From Bacteroidales bacterium UBA3143 (GTDB lineage: Bacteria; Bacteroidota; Bacteroidia; Bacteroidales; Dysgonomonadaceae), in contig DEZB01000050.1 of the NCBI GenBank assembly GCA_002364735.1, positions 96,795 to 160,794 of the forward strand: a stretch of 64,000 bases of DNA, given 5' to 3'. Within the stretch, counting starts at the first letter, position 1. Every line of letters begins with the position of its first letter. Positions 45,996-55,908 of the stretch are shown here, one piece after another. The notes beneath the pieces are model-generated. The model searched no databases. It was not told the DNA's origin and saw nothing but the letters and a program-made list of their open reading frames with translations. The position numbers were made by a program, and so were the translations under genes.

Positions 45996-47255
45996 ATGAT
46001 GAAGTTATTTAGAAAAAAAATAAATCTCGGTGTGGATTACGAAATTGCTTTTACCCACGTATTGGCAAGGAAAATGCAAACTTTTGTTGCTTCTTTTGCA
46101 GTTGCCATAGGCATTGCAGCATTCGTTTTCTTAAATTCATTAGTTGTTGGTTTTAACCGAAGCTCCGATGAGTCGTTTTTTAAAACCATGCCTCACGTTC
46201 GCATTTACATTGATGATGAATTAAGTATGCCACTCCTGAAAAACGATACAGCTCATTTTACTTCCGTGATTGTAAATCCCAAAATAACGAACAACAGCGA
46301 TAAGTTAATAAACCCCGAAAGGATTGTAGAACAACTGAAATCGAAAGATTATGTTCTAACGGCGGCCCCGTGGCTTAACGTCAATCTGTTTTACAATAAC
46401 GGCATTTCACAATTGAACGGTAGTAGTTCTGGGGTAAATATAGTTGAAGCAAACACGTTATTCGATATAAAATCGACCATGGTTGAAGGCGATATGAATG
46501 ATTTGCTTAGTACTCCCAACGGAATTATTTTAGGAGTTGGAATTGCTGAAAATCTTAATGTTAGACTAAATGACAATATAAGTATTGTTTCTCCTTTGGG
46601 AATAATAAAAGTGATGAAAGTCGTTGGTTTTTTTAAAACAAGCAATTCGGTTGTAGACAGAACCAAGTCATACATCAATTTATCAATTGCCCAGCAACTA
46701 ATGGCACAGAGTCCTGATTATTTGACTGATATTTACGTAAAAATTAAAGATCCAAACGATGCGCCAAAACACATTTCAGATTTAGAGGAATTGTCAGGTT
46801 ACAATGCCGAGAGTTGGCAAATAGCTAATGAATCGGCTCAAGCAACAAAGAAGACAAGAGCGGTAATGATGGGTTCTATTTCGTTTATAGTTCTGATTGT
46901 GGCAGCATTCACCATTTATAATATTATCAACATGACAGTGAAACAAAAACTGCATGACATTGCCATACTTAAAGCGCAAGGTTTTGCAGGGAAAAGTGTT
47001 GTAAGAATATTTATAAGCGAAGCTTTAATTATAGGCATTTTAGGAACAATTGGCGGGATGATGCTAGGAGCGTTTCTGATAAAAGTTCTTAGTAAGGTGT
47101 ATATTGGTGGCGATACAGGGTATTTTCCAATTCAGTTTGAGCCCAAAATTATGGTTATCGGATTTTTTGTTGGCCTTGTTGTTACTTCTATTGCTGGATA
47201 TATTCCTGCCAGAAGTGCGGCTAAAGTTGACCCTATCTCAATTTTTAGAAACTAA
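45996..47255 (+). CDS. MacB/FtsX-type ABC transporter permease
   Basis: 419 residues. One membrane helix near 35-55 is followed by a large periplasmic domain (MacB-PCD type, about 60-280) and three more helices (about 295-320, 345-370, 385-405) with FtsX-type features (TIYNIINMTVKQKLHDIAILKAQG). With the ATPase and adaptor it forms a MacAB-like pump. Such pumps use ATP to drive a periplasmic motion that pushes a substrate through TolC. Its stop overlaps the next start (TAATG). Confidence 0.9.
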   Translation: MMKLFRKKINLGVDYEIAFTHVLARKMQTFVASFAVAIGIAAFVFLNSLVVGFNRSSDESFFKTMPHVRIYIDDELSMPLLKNDTAHFTSVIVNPKITNNSDKLINPERIVEQLKSKDYVLTAAPWLNVNLFYNNGISQLNGSSSGVNIVEANTLFDIKSTMVEGDMNDLLSTPNGIILGVGIAENLNVRLNDNISIVSPLGIIKVMKVVGFFKTSNSVVDRTKSYINLSIAQQLMAQSPDYLTDIYVKIKDPNDAPKHISDLEELSGYNAESWQIANESAQATKKTRAVMMGSISFIVLIVAAFTIYNIINMTVKQKLHDIAILKAQGFAGKSVVRIFISEALIIGILGTIGGMMLGAFLIKVLSKVYIGGDTGYFPIQFEPKIMVIGFFVGLVVTSIAGYIPARSAAKVDPISIFRN

Positions 47256-47950
47256 TGAAAATGAAAACGATACTTAGAGTAGAAAATATAACAAAATCCT
47301 TTTATAGCCCAATAGAATTCAAAGCATTAAATGATATCTCCTTTAAGGTGCAACAAGGGGAGTTTTTGTGCATTATAGGTAAATCGGGTTGCGGTAAATC
47401 GACCATGCTGTACATACTTTCGACAATGGACACAGAATATGAGGGAAAAGTGTTCCTTGATGGGCAACTCCTTACAGGACTAAGTCAAGATAAATTGGCA
47501 AGACTAAGAAATAGCAGTATTGGATTTGTTTTTCAATTTCATTATTTGCTGCCAGAGTTTAGTTGTCTAAAAAACATTATGATCCCTGCCCTGAAACTAG
47601 GAATATATTCACGTGAAGAGATAGAACATAGAGCTTATGACAAACTCAAATTACTCGAATTGGAAGAACAAGCATTAAAACCAGCATCGAAACTATCGGG
47701 AGGACAACAACAACGTATTGCCATAGCGCGAGCATTGATTAATGAACCCAAAATAATAATGTGTGATGAGCCAACTGGGAATTTAGATAGCAAGAACTCC
47801 GAAATTGTATTGAGCATTTTCAAGGAAATATCTAAAGAGTTTAATCAAACAATCATCACAGTTACCCATGATAACGACTTCGCAAAAGCATCAGACAGAG
47901 TAATTGAAATGCAAGATGGTAAGATTATTAACCACAATTTAATACTTTAA
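47255..47950 (+). CDS. ABC transporter ATP-binding protein (MacB/LolD type)
   Basis: 231 residues with Walker A GKSGCGKS (42-49), Q-loop, signature LSGGQQQRIAIARAL near 143, and Walker B MCDEPTGNLD near 168. All residues for ATP hydrolysis are present. It pairs with the permease, whose stop overlaps its start by 1 bp. It is the last gene of the TetR-TolC-adaptor-permease-ATPase operon; a start two codons later is also possible. Confidence 0.93.
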   Translation: MKMKTILRVENITKSFYSPIEFKALNDISFKVQQGEFLCIIGKSGCGKSTMLYILSTMDTEYEGKVFLDGQLLTGLSQDKLARLRNSSIGFVFQFHYLLPEFSCLKNIMIPALKLGIYSREEIEHRAYDKLKLLELEEQALKPASKLSGGQQQRIAIARALINEPKIIMCDEPTGNLDSKNSEIVLSIFKEISKEFNQTIITVTHDNDFAKASDRVIEMQDGKIINHNLIL

Positions 47951-48018
47951 AAATTTAGATTACCTTCCATATTTTTTGTACTTTTACTAAATAAGAAATA
48001 TTCAAAATCACTCTAATC

Positions 48019-49308
48019 ATGAAAAAGCTAATCTTTATTTCTTTAATGTTGTTTATTAGTAGCGCTATCTTTGCTCAGCTTACAGTATCAGGTGAATGGC
48101 GTACTCGCGGAGAGTATCGCAATGGCTACAAAACTATTCCGACCTCTAATACTACATCCTTGTCGATGGTAGGGCAGCGCACTCGGCTCAATGTTTCTTA
48201 TCAAAAAGATAAACTTACCACCTATCTATCGTTGCAAGACGCACGTATTTGGGGCGAAGATAAATGGAAAGCTGATAACAATGGGTTGGGTCTTTTTGAA
48301 GGATGGATTGAGTACAGATTCAGCAATAACGTCGCTCTTAATGCAGGGCGACAATCATTGATTTATGATGATCAGCGACTCTTATGTTCTGCCGATTGGC
48401 GAACCTTTGCTGAAGCACACGACATAGCACGCCTGTTATTCACCTCTAATGACAAAACTCTTCATTTCCACTTGGGATATGCTATCAACAATGACGGAAA
48501 TATTGAAGGAAATCCTTTTCTGAGCGAATACTCTCTGAAAGCCATTCAGTACAAAAATATGGTTTATGGCCATTTGAATAAGTCGTGGAATAATGGTTTA
48601 ACTGCTTCTCTAGTAGGTGTCAGGGATGGGTTTCAGAACGATCCGAAAGTCACGTCGCAACCCGACCCGCTGAAGGTTTATTATCGCAATACCTTTGGGT
48701 CTTATCTTGAATACGAAACTGACCCGTGGCTCTTTTCTGCAGCTGGCTATTTACAACGCGGAACTGACCTAGATAACCGAAAAATAAATGCCAACTTTTA
48801 CTCGGCACGTGCAACATATATGTTCAACCCCGAGAATTCCCTTATGCTTGGCTACGATCATTATTCGGGCACCGATTTTTCTTCGTCCGATGCGCTTACC
48901 GAAACAGGAACATTCTCTACGCTTTACGGGCCTGGGCATAAATTTCTAGGATATATGGATTATTTTGCCATTCCCGAAAAACATGGAGCAGGTATTAACG
49001 ATCTATTGCTACGTGCGAATATTGGCATTGGCACTAAGGGTGTTTTAGAAGCTACGCTTCATCAGTTCAACCTTCCTCAAAGCTATTTGAGAGATGGCAC
49101 TAAGGTAGATAAAAACTTGGGACAGGAGTTAGACCTAACTTATAGTTACAAACTAGATAAAAATATAGCATTGAAAGCGGGATTCTCTACATTTTTCTAT
49201 ACAGAGAGTATGGAACAACTGAAAGGAATAGCTCCTGGCGATGGCGACACAGCACTATTTGGGTGGGTGATGTTTGTGGTGAAACCCACGCTTTTCTCTA
49301 CCAAATAA
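48019..49308 (+). CDS. Outer-membrane porin of the alginate-export type
   Basis: 429 residues with a signal peptide (about 1-19, IFAQ). The mature protein begins TVSGEWRTRGEYRNG, then repeated aromatic-ended strands (GWIEYRF, GRQSLIYDDQRLL, TYMFNPENSLMLGYDHY), a pattern of the alginate-export/OprD-like barrel. It forms a pore in the outer membrane; the substrate is unknown. It lies 68 bp after the ABC ATPase and before a two-component system, so it could belong to either regulon. Confidence 0.75.
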   Translation: MKKLIFISLMLFISSAIFAQLTVSGEWRTRGEYRNGYKTIPTSNTTSLSMVGQRTRLNVSYQKDKLTTYLSLQDARIWGEDKWKADNNGLGLFEGWIEYRFSNNVALNAGRQSLIYDDQRLLCSADWRTFAEAHDIARLLFTSNDKTLHFHLGYAINNDGNIEGNPFLSEYSLKAIQYKNMVYGHLNKSWNNGLTASLVGVRDGFQNDPKVTSQPDPLKVYYRNTFGSYLEYETDPWLFSAAGYLQRGTDLDNRKINANFYSARATYMFNPENSLMLGYDHYSGTDFSSSDALTETGTFSTLYGPGHKFLGYMDYFAIPEKHGAGINDLLLRANIGIGTKGVLEATLHQFNLPQSYLRDGTKVDKNLGQELDLTYSYKLDKNIALKAGFSTFFYTESMEQLKGIAPGDGDTALFGWVMFVVKPTLFSTK

Positions 49309-49444
49309 AGAAAATAAATATTTTTGCCATTTATAACGAATACTGCGTACTGCTCTTTAATTGGGATTAAAAATAATAAGGATCGAAAAATAACTATTGA
49401 TTAGTTGCAATGTTGTTTAATGATACACAAACCATATTTGAATT

Positions 49445-50113
49445 ATGAGGATATTGATTGTAGAGGACGAAGAAGGTATAGCTGCTTTTTTAAAGCAAGG
49501 ATTAGAAGAAGAGTCTTATGCTGTAGATGTTGCCATCGATGGTAAAAATGGACTTCACTTAGCACTCTCTGGTGAATACGATTTGCTTTTATTGGATTGG
49601 ATGTTGCCAGGTATAAGTGGAATAGAGATAACCAGACAATTCAGGAAAGCACATCAAAAAACGCCCATTATATTCCTTACTTCAAAAGATACGCTAGATG
49701 AAACAGTGTTTGGATTGCAATCGGGAGCAAATGATTACATTAAAAAGCCCTTTCATTTTGAGGAACTGTTGGAACGAATAAAAGTGCAACTTAGACCAAA
49801 TTCGGGAGAACACTCTATTTTTGTATTGGGTGAGATTACACTGAATACAGAAACACATCAAGTACACAAAGGCAATCAGGAAATCAGTCTTACACAAAAA
49901 GAATTTGCATTGTTGGAATACCTTATGCGAAATAAAGGTAAGGTATGTAGAAGAACACGTATTATTGAAAGTGTATGGGATATTCATTTCGAATACAATA
50001 CAGCTGTGATTGACGTTTACATCAATGCACTTCGCAAAAAACTCATGTTGTCCGAAAAAGAAGATTACATCCAAACCATTAGAGGAGTTGGGTATATAGC
50101 TAAAGAATTATGA
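49445..50113 (+). CDS. OmpR-family response regulator
   Basis: 222 residues. The receiver domain (1-118) has acidic D8 and E9 with D51 as phosphorylation site and K101-type lysine in YIKKPF; the C-terminal winged helix (125-222) has the usual TQKEFALLEYLMRNKGKV and RGVGY motifs. Its closest pattern is CusR/CopR-like. The stop overlaps the sensor kinase start by 4 bp. Located before a CusA-type pump, so it probably turns that operon on in metal stress. Confidence 0.93.
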   Translation: MRILIVEDEEGIAAFLKQGLEEESYAVDVAIDGKNGLHLALSGEYDLLLLDWMLPGISGIEITRQFRKAHQKTPIIFLTSKDTLDETVFGLQSGANDYIKKPFHFEELLERIKVQLRPNSGEHSIFVLGEITLNTETHQVHKGNQEISLTQKEFALLEYLMRNKGKVCRRTRIIESVWDIHFEYNTAVIDVYINALRKKLMLSEKEDYIQTIRGVGYIAKEL

Positions 50114-51492
50114 TATTGAGTTTCAAAAACAGGATTGCCTTTCATTATATGGTAGCAACAGCTATTATTATGGCTTTGGTATTTGGAATAATCTATTTTG
50201 TGGTTCAATCAACTGTGTTAAAGCATCTTGACGACGATCTTTCTTATGAGGCTGAAAAACATACAGGAGAAATAAAAATTGTTGGCGACAGCCTTCAGTT
50301 TATTAACAAGGCGGAATGGGAAGAAAGAGAACATCACGAAGTTCAGGTAAATCCTGTGTTTGTTCAATTGATTGATAAGCAGGGCAATTTGATGGATAAA
50401 TCGCCTAACTTAAAAACAGACTACTTACCTTTTAAAGATTCAGAATTTGGAGGACACTTTAATGCTAAATTGGACAATAGAGCTATCAGACAAGCACAAC
50501 TCCCCGTAGAGCATAACGGAAAAATAAAAGGATATATTCTCACTGCCATGTCATCAGAATCGTACGAATCAGTTATCTTAAATTTGAGACAGGTGCTGTT
50601 TGTTTCATACCTCATCGTATTGGCAGGTTTGTATCTTATATCTCGATTTATAGCCGGTAGGAGCATTATGCCTATTCAGGAAATAACCCACACCATAACA
50701 AGAATCACAAAGCACAACATGAAAGAACGAGTTGTGCTACCTCAAAACAAAGACGAAGTATATGATCTCTCATCCAGTTTTAATGAGCTACTGGAAAGAA
50801 TTGAAAACAGTATGGAGCGAGAAAAACAATTTACTTCCGATGCATCTCACGAACTAAGAACTCCTCTTGCTACTCTTCGAGGGACATTGGAAGTGTTGAT
50901 TAGAAAACCAAGAACTCAGAAAGAGTACGAAAATAAAATAAAATACAGCCTTTCAGAAATTGAAAGAATGACAACTATGCTGGAGCAACTGTTTCTGTTG
51001 GCTCGTTTGGATGCAAAATCAAATACCCAAGAAGATATACCGATTTCATTACCCGCACTTATCGATGAATCAATCTCACACTTCAAAAAAGAGATTACAG
51101 AAAAAAATATAAAAATTAATTTAAACATAAATCATGCTGAGCAAGCATTTGTGCCTCATTATTACTCTAATTTGATCATTGATAATATATTAAGTAATGC
51201 GATTAAATATTCCATGAATGATGCAACTGTGGAAATATGTGTGGATGTAATTGACGACGGGATTATTTGTTCTATAAAAGATGAAGGGATAGGAATCAAT
51301 GAAACGGATTTAGCACACATTTATGAAAATTTTTTTCGTTCAGACTCCTTGACTTATAAGCATATACCGGGTCATGGTATGGGTCTCTCCATTGTGAAAA
51401 AATGTGCAGAAGCAATTAAAGCAAAGCTGAATATAAGCAGCACTTTGAATGAGGGAACAACAGTAACTATCCTGTTTTTAAGCAAATCTTAA
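50110..51492 (+). CDS. Sensor histidine kinase (HAMP type)
   Basis: 460 residues. Two membrane helices (about 12-35 and 160-180) enclose a periplasmic sensor of about 125 residues. HAMP follows, then the H-box SDASHELRTPLATLRG with the phosphorylated His near 247, N-box NLIIDNILSNAIKYS near 355, and G-boxes DEGIGI and GHGMGLSI near 393-425. It overlaps the response regulator by 4 bp. With the CusA-like pump 82 bp downstream it probably senses a periplasmic metal ion. Confidence 0.93.
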   Translation: MILSFKNRIAFHYMVATAIIMALVFGIIYFVVQSTVLKHLDDDLSYEAEKHTGEIKIVGDSLQFINKAEWEEREHHEVQVNPVFVQLIDKQGNLMDKSPNLKTDYLPFKDSEFGGHFNAKLDNRAIRQAQLPVEHNGKIKGYILTAMSSESYESVILNLRQVLFVSYLIVLAGLYLISRFIAGRSIMPIQEITHTITRITKHNMKERVVLPQNKDEVYDLSSSFNELLERIENSMEREKQFTSDASHELRTPLATLRGTLEVLIRKPRTQKEYENKIKYSLSEIERMTTMLEQLFLLARLDAKSNTQEDIPISLPALIDESISHFKKEITEKNIKINLNINHAEQAFVPHYYSNLIIDNILSNAIKYSMNDATVEICVDVIDDGIICSIKDEGIGINETDLAHIYENFFRSDSLTYKHIPGHGMGLSIVKKCAEAIKAKLNISSTLNEGTTVTILFLSKS

Positions 51493-51526
51493 GAAAGTCT
51501 TTATTAAAACTTTAGGATGCCTCTAT

Positions 51527-51534
51527 TATATTTG
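51527..51534 (+). promoter_or_regulatory. -7 box TATATTTG before the RND operon
   Basis: Fits TAnnTTTG and lies 40 bp before the cusA-like start, so the pump operon can be transcribed apart from the kinase genes. Confidence 0.45.
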
Positions 51535-51574
51535 ATCTTTTATTTCAAAGACTAATATAAATAGAAACAGATCC

Positions 51575-54500
51575 ATGTTAGAACGCATTATACGGTACAG
51601 TATTCAACATAAGTTGATTATACTTTTATTTTCAGCGGGTATTATAGGCTTCGGGCTTTATTCTCTTACCCAACTTCCTATTAGTTCTGTTCCGGATATC
51701 ACCAACAACCAAGTACAGATTATCACTACATCCAGAAACCTATCAACTGAGGATGTGGAGAAGTTTCTAACCTATCCCGTAGAGTTGGAAATGGCAAACT
51801 TGCCCAATGTAAAAGAAATACGTTCGATATCTAAGTTTGGACTTTCTGTAGTTACGGTGGTTTTTGATGATAAAATTGGAACTTATCTTCCGAGACAACT
51901 CATTGCTGAAAAGATTAAAGCTGCTGAAGAAAAGATTCCTGCCGAATTTGGTCAGCCTTTTATGGGACCTATCACAACTGGATTGGGCGAAATATACCAA
52001 TATGTGATAGATGTGGATTCTGCTTATAAAGATGATTATTCTTTATCTGATATAAGAACCATACAAGATTGGGTGGTTCGTCGCCAACTTTCAGGAATCC
52101 CCGGCGTGGTAGAAGTGAACACGTGGGGCGGTTTTCTGAAAGAATATGAAGTTGCCATAAATCCCGCAAGGCTTAGAAGCCTCAATATCTCTATTACAGA
52201 AGTATTTTCCGCTTTAGAAAAAAATAATAGCGTTGCTGGTGGTGGATACATTGAAAAAACAAATCAAGCTTTTTTTATTCGGGGTGAAGGATTGATAGGT
52301 TCATTGGAAGACATTGAAAATATTGTAATTGAAAACCGAGATGGTTCCTCCATTTTCATTAGAGATGTTGCAACAGTAGGTTTTGGCCATGCTACACGCT
52401 TTGGTGCAATTACTGGAAACGGAGAAGGCGAAAAAGTGTTAGGTCAGATAATGATGTTAAAGGATGCCGATTCTAAAGCGGTAATAGATGCCGTAAATGA
52501 AAGAGTAGCTGAGATATCGTCTTCTCTTCCACCTGGCATTAGTATAAATCCCTTTTTAGAAAGAAGTGAGCTGATAGGTAAAACTACCTCTACCATTGCA
52601 GAAAACATTATTTTAGGTTCTTTAATTGTGATTTTCGTAGTAGTCTTACTACTCGGAAATATTCGCTCGGGATTAGTTGTTGCATCTGTCATCCCTTTGT
52701 CGTTGTTGTTTGCACTGTCACTCATGTATATTTTTGGAGTAGATGCCAACCTGATGAGTCTTGGAGCTATCGACTTCGGGATTATCATAGATGGAGCTGT
52801 TATTATTGTAGAATACATTGCATTTAAAATAACTGCCGAGCGATCTGATTTCTTGGCTATGCCAAAAAGAGAAAGGCAAAGTTTTATAGATAAAGTCACT
52901 CTTGCTGGAGCAAGTAAAATGATGCACTCGGCTGTATTTGGTCAGCTTATTATCATCATCGTATTTATTCCTATTTTATCACTTGTGGGTGTAGAAGGGA
53001 AAATGTTTAGACCCATGGCACTTGTCTTTTCTTTTGCTCTTATTGGCACCATGATTTTATGTTTCACTTATGTGCCGGTAATGGCATCTCTGTTTATAAG
53101 ACCAACAGATCCAAACAAAAAGACAATATCGTTTAGAATAATTACTTTTTTACAAGACAAGCACAAGCCTACCATGGAATGGGCCCTGAATAAACAAACT
53201 CTTGTTTTGAGTATGGCTTTTGCGCTTGTGGTTGGTGCGGCCCTTCTATATACACGCATGGGGGGTGAGTTTGTTCCTACGCTGGACGAAGGAGATTTTG
53301 TTATCCAACCAGTGTTAAAGACAGGAACCTCTTTGACTAACACCACAGAAGCTACTACCAGAATTGAGAAAATCTTGATGCGATTTCCCGAAGTGGATCA
53401 AGTGGTTAGTAGAATTGGTGCGGCTGAAGTGCCGACAGATCCTATGTCAATGGAAGAGAGTGACGTGATTATCAGACTAAAACCAAAAAAAGAGTGGGTT
53501 TCTGCAAAAAGCAAAGATGAATTGGCCGACAAGTTCAAAGAAGCCTTATCGGAAATCCCAGGAGTGGATTTTGAGTTTACGCAACCCATCGAGATGCGAT
53601 TTAATGAGTTAATTACAGGGGTACGTGCCGATTTAGCTATTAAGATATTTGGTGAAGACCTGGATGTGCTTTATAATAAAGCTACAGAAATAGAGAGAGC
53701 CATTCAGAATATTGAAGGAGCTGCCGATATAATTGTGGAAAAAGTAGCAGGATTACCTCAAATGTCAGTAGCATACGATCGACAAAAGATTGCTAAATAT
53801 GGACTCAATGTGGAAGACCTCAACAATATTGTCACGATGGGTTTTGCAGGTAAGACTGCAGGAACGGTTTTTGAAGGAGAAAAGCAATTTGACTTAGTGG
53901 TTCGTTATGACAAAGAGCATCGTCGTAGCATACAAGATATTGAAAATGCTACTATTCAACTACCAAACGGTAATCAATTGCCACTACATGAATTTGCTAC
54001 CATCACCTTGACAAAAGGACCTTCTAAAATTTCACGAGACGATACAAAAAGAAGAATTGTAGTAGGAGTGAATGTTAGAGGCCGTGACCTAGAGTCAGTT
54101 GTGAAGGATGTGCAGTTAATAATAGATCGTGACATTGATTTGCCTACAGGTTATACCATTGACTATGGAGGGCAATTCGAGAATCTGCGATCAGCAACAG
54201 AACGTTTGATGTTTGCGGTTCCCATAGCCCTGGTTCTCATATTTGTGTTGCTTTATTTTGCATTCGATTCAATAAGGGATGCACTCATCATCTATAGTGC
54301 CATTCCCATGTCTGCCGTGGGTGGTGTATTTCTTTTATATATTCGCGACATGCCATTTAGCATTTCTGCAGGAGTTGGGTTTATAGCTCTCTTTGGTATA
54401 GCAGTGTTGAATGGTATAGTGCTAATAGAAGAGTTTAAAGATTTGAAAGCACATGGAGTCAGCGACATCAATGAACGCATAATATTGGGAACCAAAAATA

Positions 54501-55906
54501 GATTAAGACCCGTTTTGCTTACTGCGTCTGCCGCTGCGTTGGGCTTTTTGCCCATGGCAGTTTCAAATTCTGCCGGGGCAGAAGTGCAAAGACCATTGGC
54601 AACAGTGGTGATTGGCGGTCTTATTTCAGCCACAGCACTTACGCTGGTTGTATTACCTGTGTTGTATGCATTGTTTGAAAGAAAAAGGAGTAATCCAATA
54701 GAAAAAAAACCTATGAAAACTATTGTAACTTTATTGCTGCTACTTATGCTACCCGCTTTGGGTTATAGCCAGAATAATGAAATTACTGCAGAACAGGCAG
54801 TAGAAATTGCATTACGTAACAATTTTGGTTTAAAAGCTTCTGCTCAGCGTATTAATCAGAGTAAACAACTACTAGGAAGTGCCATAGACATTGACAAAAC
54901 AGAAATTTATTACAGTAAAGATGAGAATAACTTTGCTCCAAACAACGTGCCGCTCAACGTGTTCGGTGTAAGTCAATCGTTCCAATTTCCCACGGTCTAT
55001 GGAGCACAACGAAAAGTGATGTTGGGACGATCTCAATTGGTCAACGACCAATACGATATGGACAAACGTATGGTTACAAAAGAAGTATATAAGGCATACT
55101 ATGAAATAGTTTATTGGCAACAGATGTATCAAAACTACACCTATTTGGATAGTCTGTACACCTCCTTCAATCATGCGGCAAATAGGAGATTTGAACAAGG
55201 AGAATCTAACTATTTAGAAAGGTTGACGGCCGAAACAAAGAAGAAGGAAATTTCATTGCAATTGAATCAAATTCTTGAAAGTGTTCAAAAGTCTTATCTG
55301 ATGCTAAATCAATGGTTGCAAACCGATTCTACATTTAAAGTAAGCGACAAACAACTTGAAAGAATTGCGCTTATGCCGCTTGATACAATGAGTCATCCCG
55401 GCCTAAACTACTATGACAATGCAATAAAGTTGTCGGGTAAAATGCTTACACTAGAAAAACATAAATTATTGCCCGATTTAAATGTCTCTGTTTTTCGAGG
55501 TGCAAATAATGGTATAGGCAACCAATCGTATTGGGGAGTTGAGGTAGGTATAGCTATTCCATTATGGTTTGGAAATCAGAAATCAAAAATATCCGCTGCT
55601 AAAACTGGTACATTTATCATGGAGTCTGAAAGCAATAATTACAAAATACAATTGAATTCAAAGTATATGGGGTTGCAATCAGATCTAAGACAATTTGAAG
55701 AAGGTATCAATTATTATGAGTCAACAGGAAAAGAGTTATCTGAAAAAACTTTATTCCATGCAGATCAAGCTTTTAAGAATGGCGAAATAAATTTTTTGCA
55801 GTACATTCAATTATTGGAGAATGCCAAAGATATTGAGACCAATTACCTGACCTCTCTTTTCAAATACAATACGGCAGTATTAGAAGCCAACTATTTAATG
55901 AATTAA
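51575..55906 (+). CDS. cusA: CusA/CzcA-type heavy-metal RND pump fused to a TolC-like outer-membrane factor
   Basis: 1443 residues. Residues 1-1035 are a full heavy-metal RND transporter: LYSLTQLPISSVPDITN near 28, DFGIIIDGAVIIVE near 400, and GIAVLNGIVLIEEF near 955, with the usual 12 helices and two periplasmic loops. From M1047 (base 54713) a second secretion signal reads MKTIVTLLLLLMLPALGYSQ, then a TolC-like helical domain to the end. Fused forms exist in Bacteroidota. The outer part must be cut off after the internal signal, or started separately at 54713. The pump moves Cu/Ag or Co/Zn/Cd out using the proton gradient; which metal is unclear. Confidence 0.92.
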   Translation: MLERIIRYSIQHKLIILLFSAGIIGFGLYSLTQLPISSVPDITNNQVQIITTSRNLSTEDVEKFLTYPVELEMANLPNVKEIRSISKFGLSVVTVVFDDKIGTYLPRQLIAEKIKAAEEKIPAEFGQPFMGPITTGLGEIYQYVIDVDSAYKDDYSLSDIRTIQDWVVRRQLSGIPGVVEVNTWGGFLKEYEVAINPARLRSLNISITEVFSALEKNNSVAGGGYIEKTNQAFFIRGEGLIGSLEDIENIVIENRDGSSIFIRDVATVGFGHATRFGAITGNGEGEKVLGQIMMLKDADSKAVIDAVNERVAEISSSLPPGISINPFLERSELIGKTTSTIAENIILGSLIVIFVVVLLLGNIRSGLVVASVIPLSLLFALSLMYIFGVDANLMSLGAIDFGIIIDGAVIIVEYIAFKITAERSDFLAMPKRERQSFIDKVTLAGASKMMHSAVFGQLIIIIVFIPILSLVGVEGKMFRPMALVFSFALIGTMILCFTYVPVMASLFIRPTDPNKKTISFRIITFLQDKHKPTMEWALNKQTLVLSMAFALVVGAALLYTRMGGEFVPTLDEGDFVIQPVLKTGTSLTNTTEATTRIEKILMRFPEVDQVVSRIGAAEVPTDPMSMEESDVIIRLKPKKEWVSAKSKDELADKFKEALSEIPGVDFEFTQPIEMRFNELITGVRADLAIKIFGEDLDVLYNKATEIERAIQNIEGAADIIVEKVAGLPQMSVAYDRQKIAKYGLNVEDLNNIVTMGFAGKTAGTVFEGEKQFDLVVRYDKEHRRSIQDIENATIQLPNGNQLPLHEFATITLTKGPSKISRDDTKRRIVVGVNVRGRDLESVVKDVQLIIDRDIDLPTGYTIDYGGQFENLRSATERLMFAVPIALVLIFVLLYFAFDSIRDALIIYSAIPMSAVGGVFLLYIRDMPFSISAGVGFIALFGIAVLNGIVLIEEFKDLKAHGVSDINERIILGTKNRLRPVLLTASAAALGFLPMAVSNSAGAEVQRPLATVVIGGLISATALTLVVLPVLYALFERKRSNPIEKKPMKTIVTLLLLLMLPALGYSQNNEITAEQAVEIALRNNFGLKASAQRINQSKQLLGSAIDIDKTEIYYSKDENNFAPNNVPLNVFGVSQSFQFPTVYGAQRKVMLGRSQLVNDQYDMDKRMVTKEVYKAYYEIVYWQQMYQNYTYLDSLYTSFNHAANRRFEQGESNYLERLTAETKKKEISLQLNQILESVQKSYLMLNQWLQTDSTFKVSDKQLERIALMPLDTMSHPGLNYYDNAIKLSGKMLTLEKHKLLPDLNVSVFRGANNGIGNQSYWGVEVGIAIPLWFGNQKSKISAAKTGTFIMESESNNYKIQLNSKYMGLQSDLRQFEEGINYYESTGKELSEKTLFHADQAFKNGEINFLQYIQLLENAKDIETNYLTSLFKYNTAVLEANYLMN

Positions 55907-55908
55907 CA

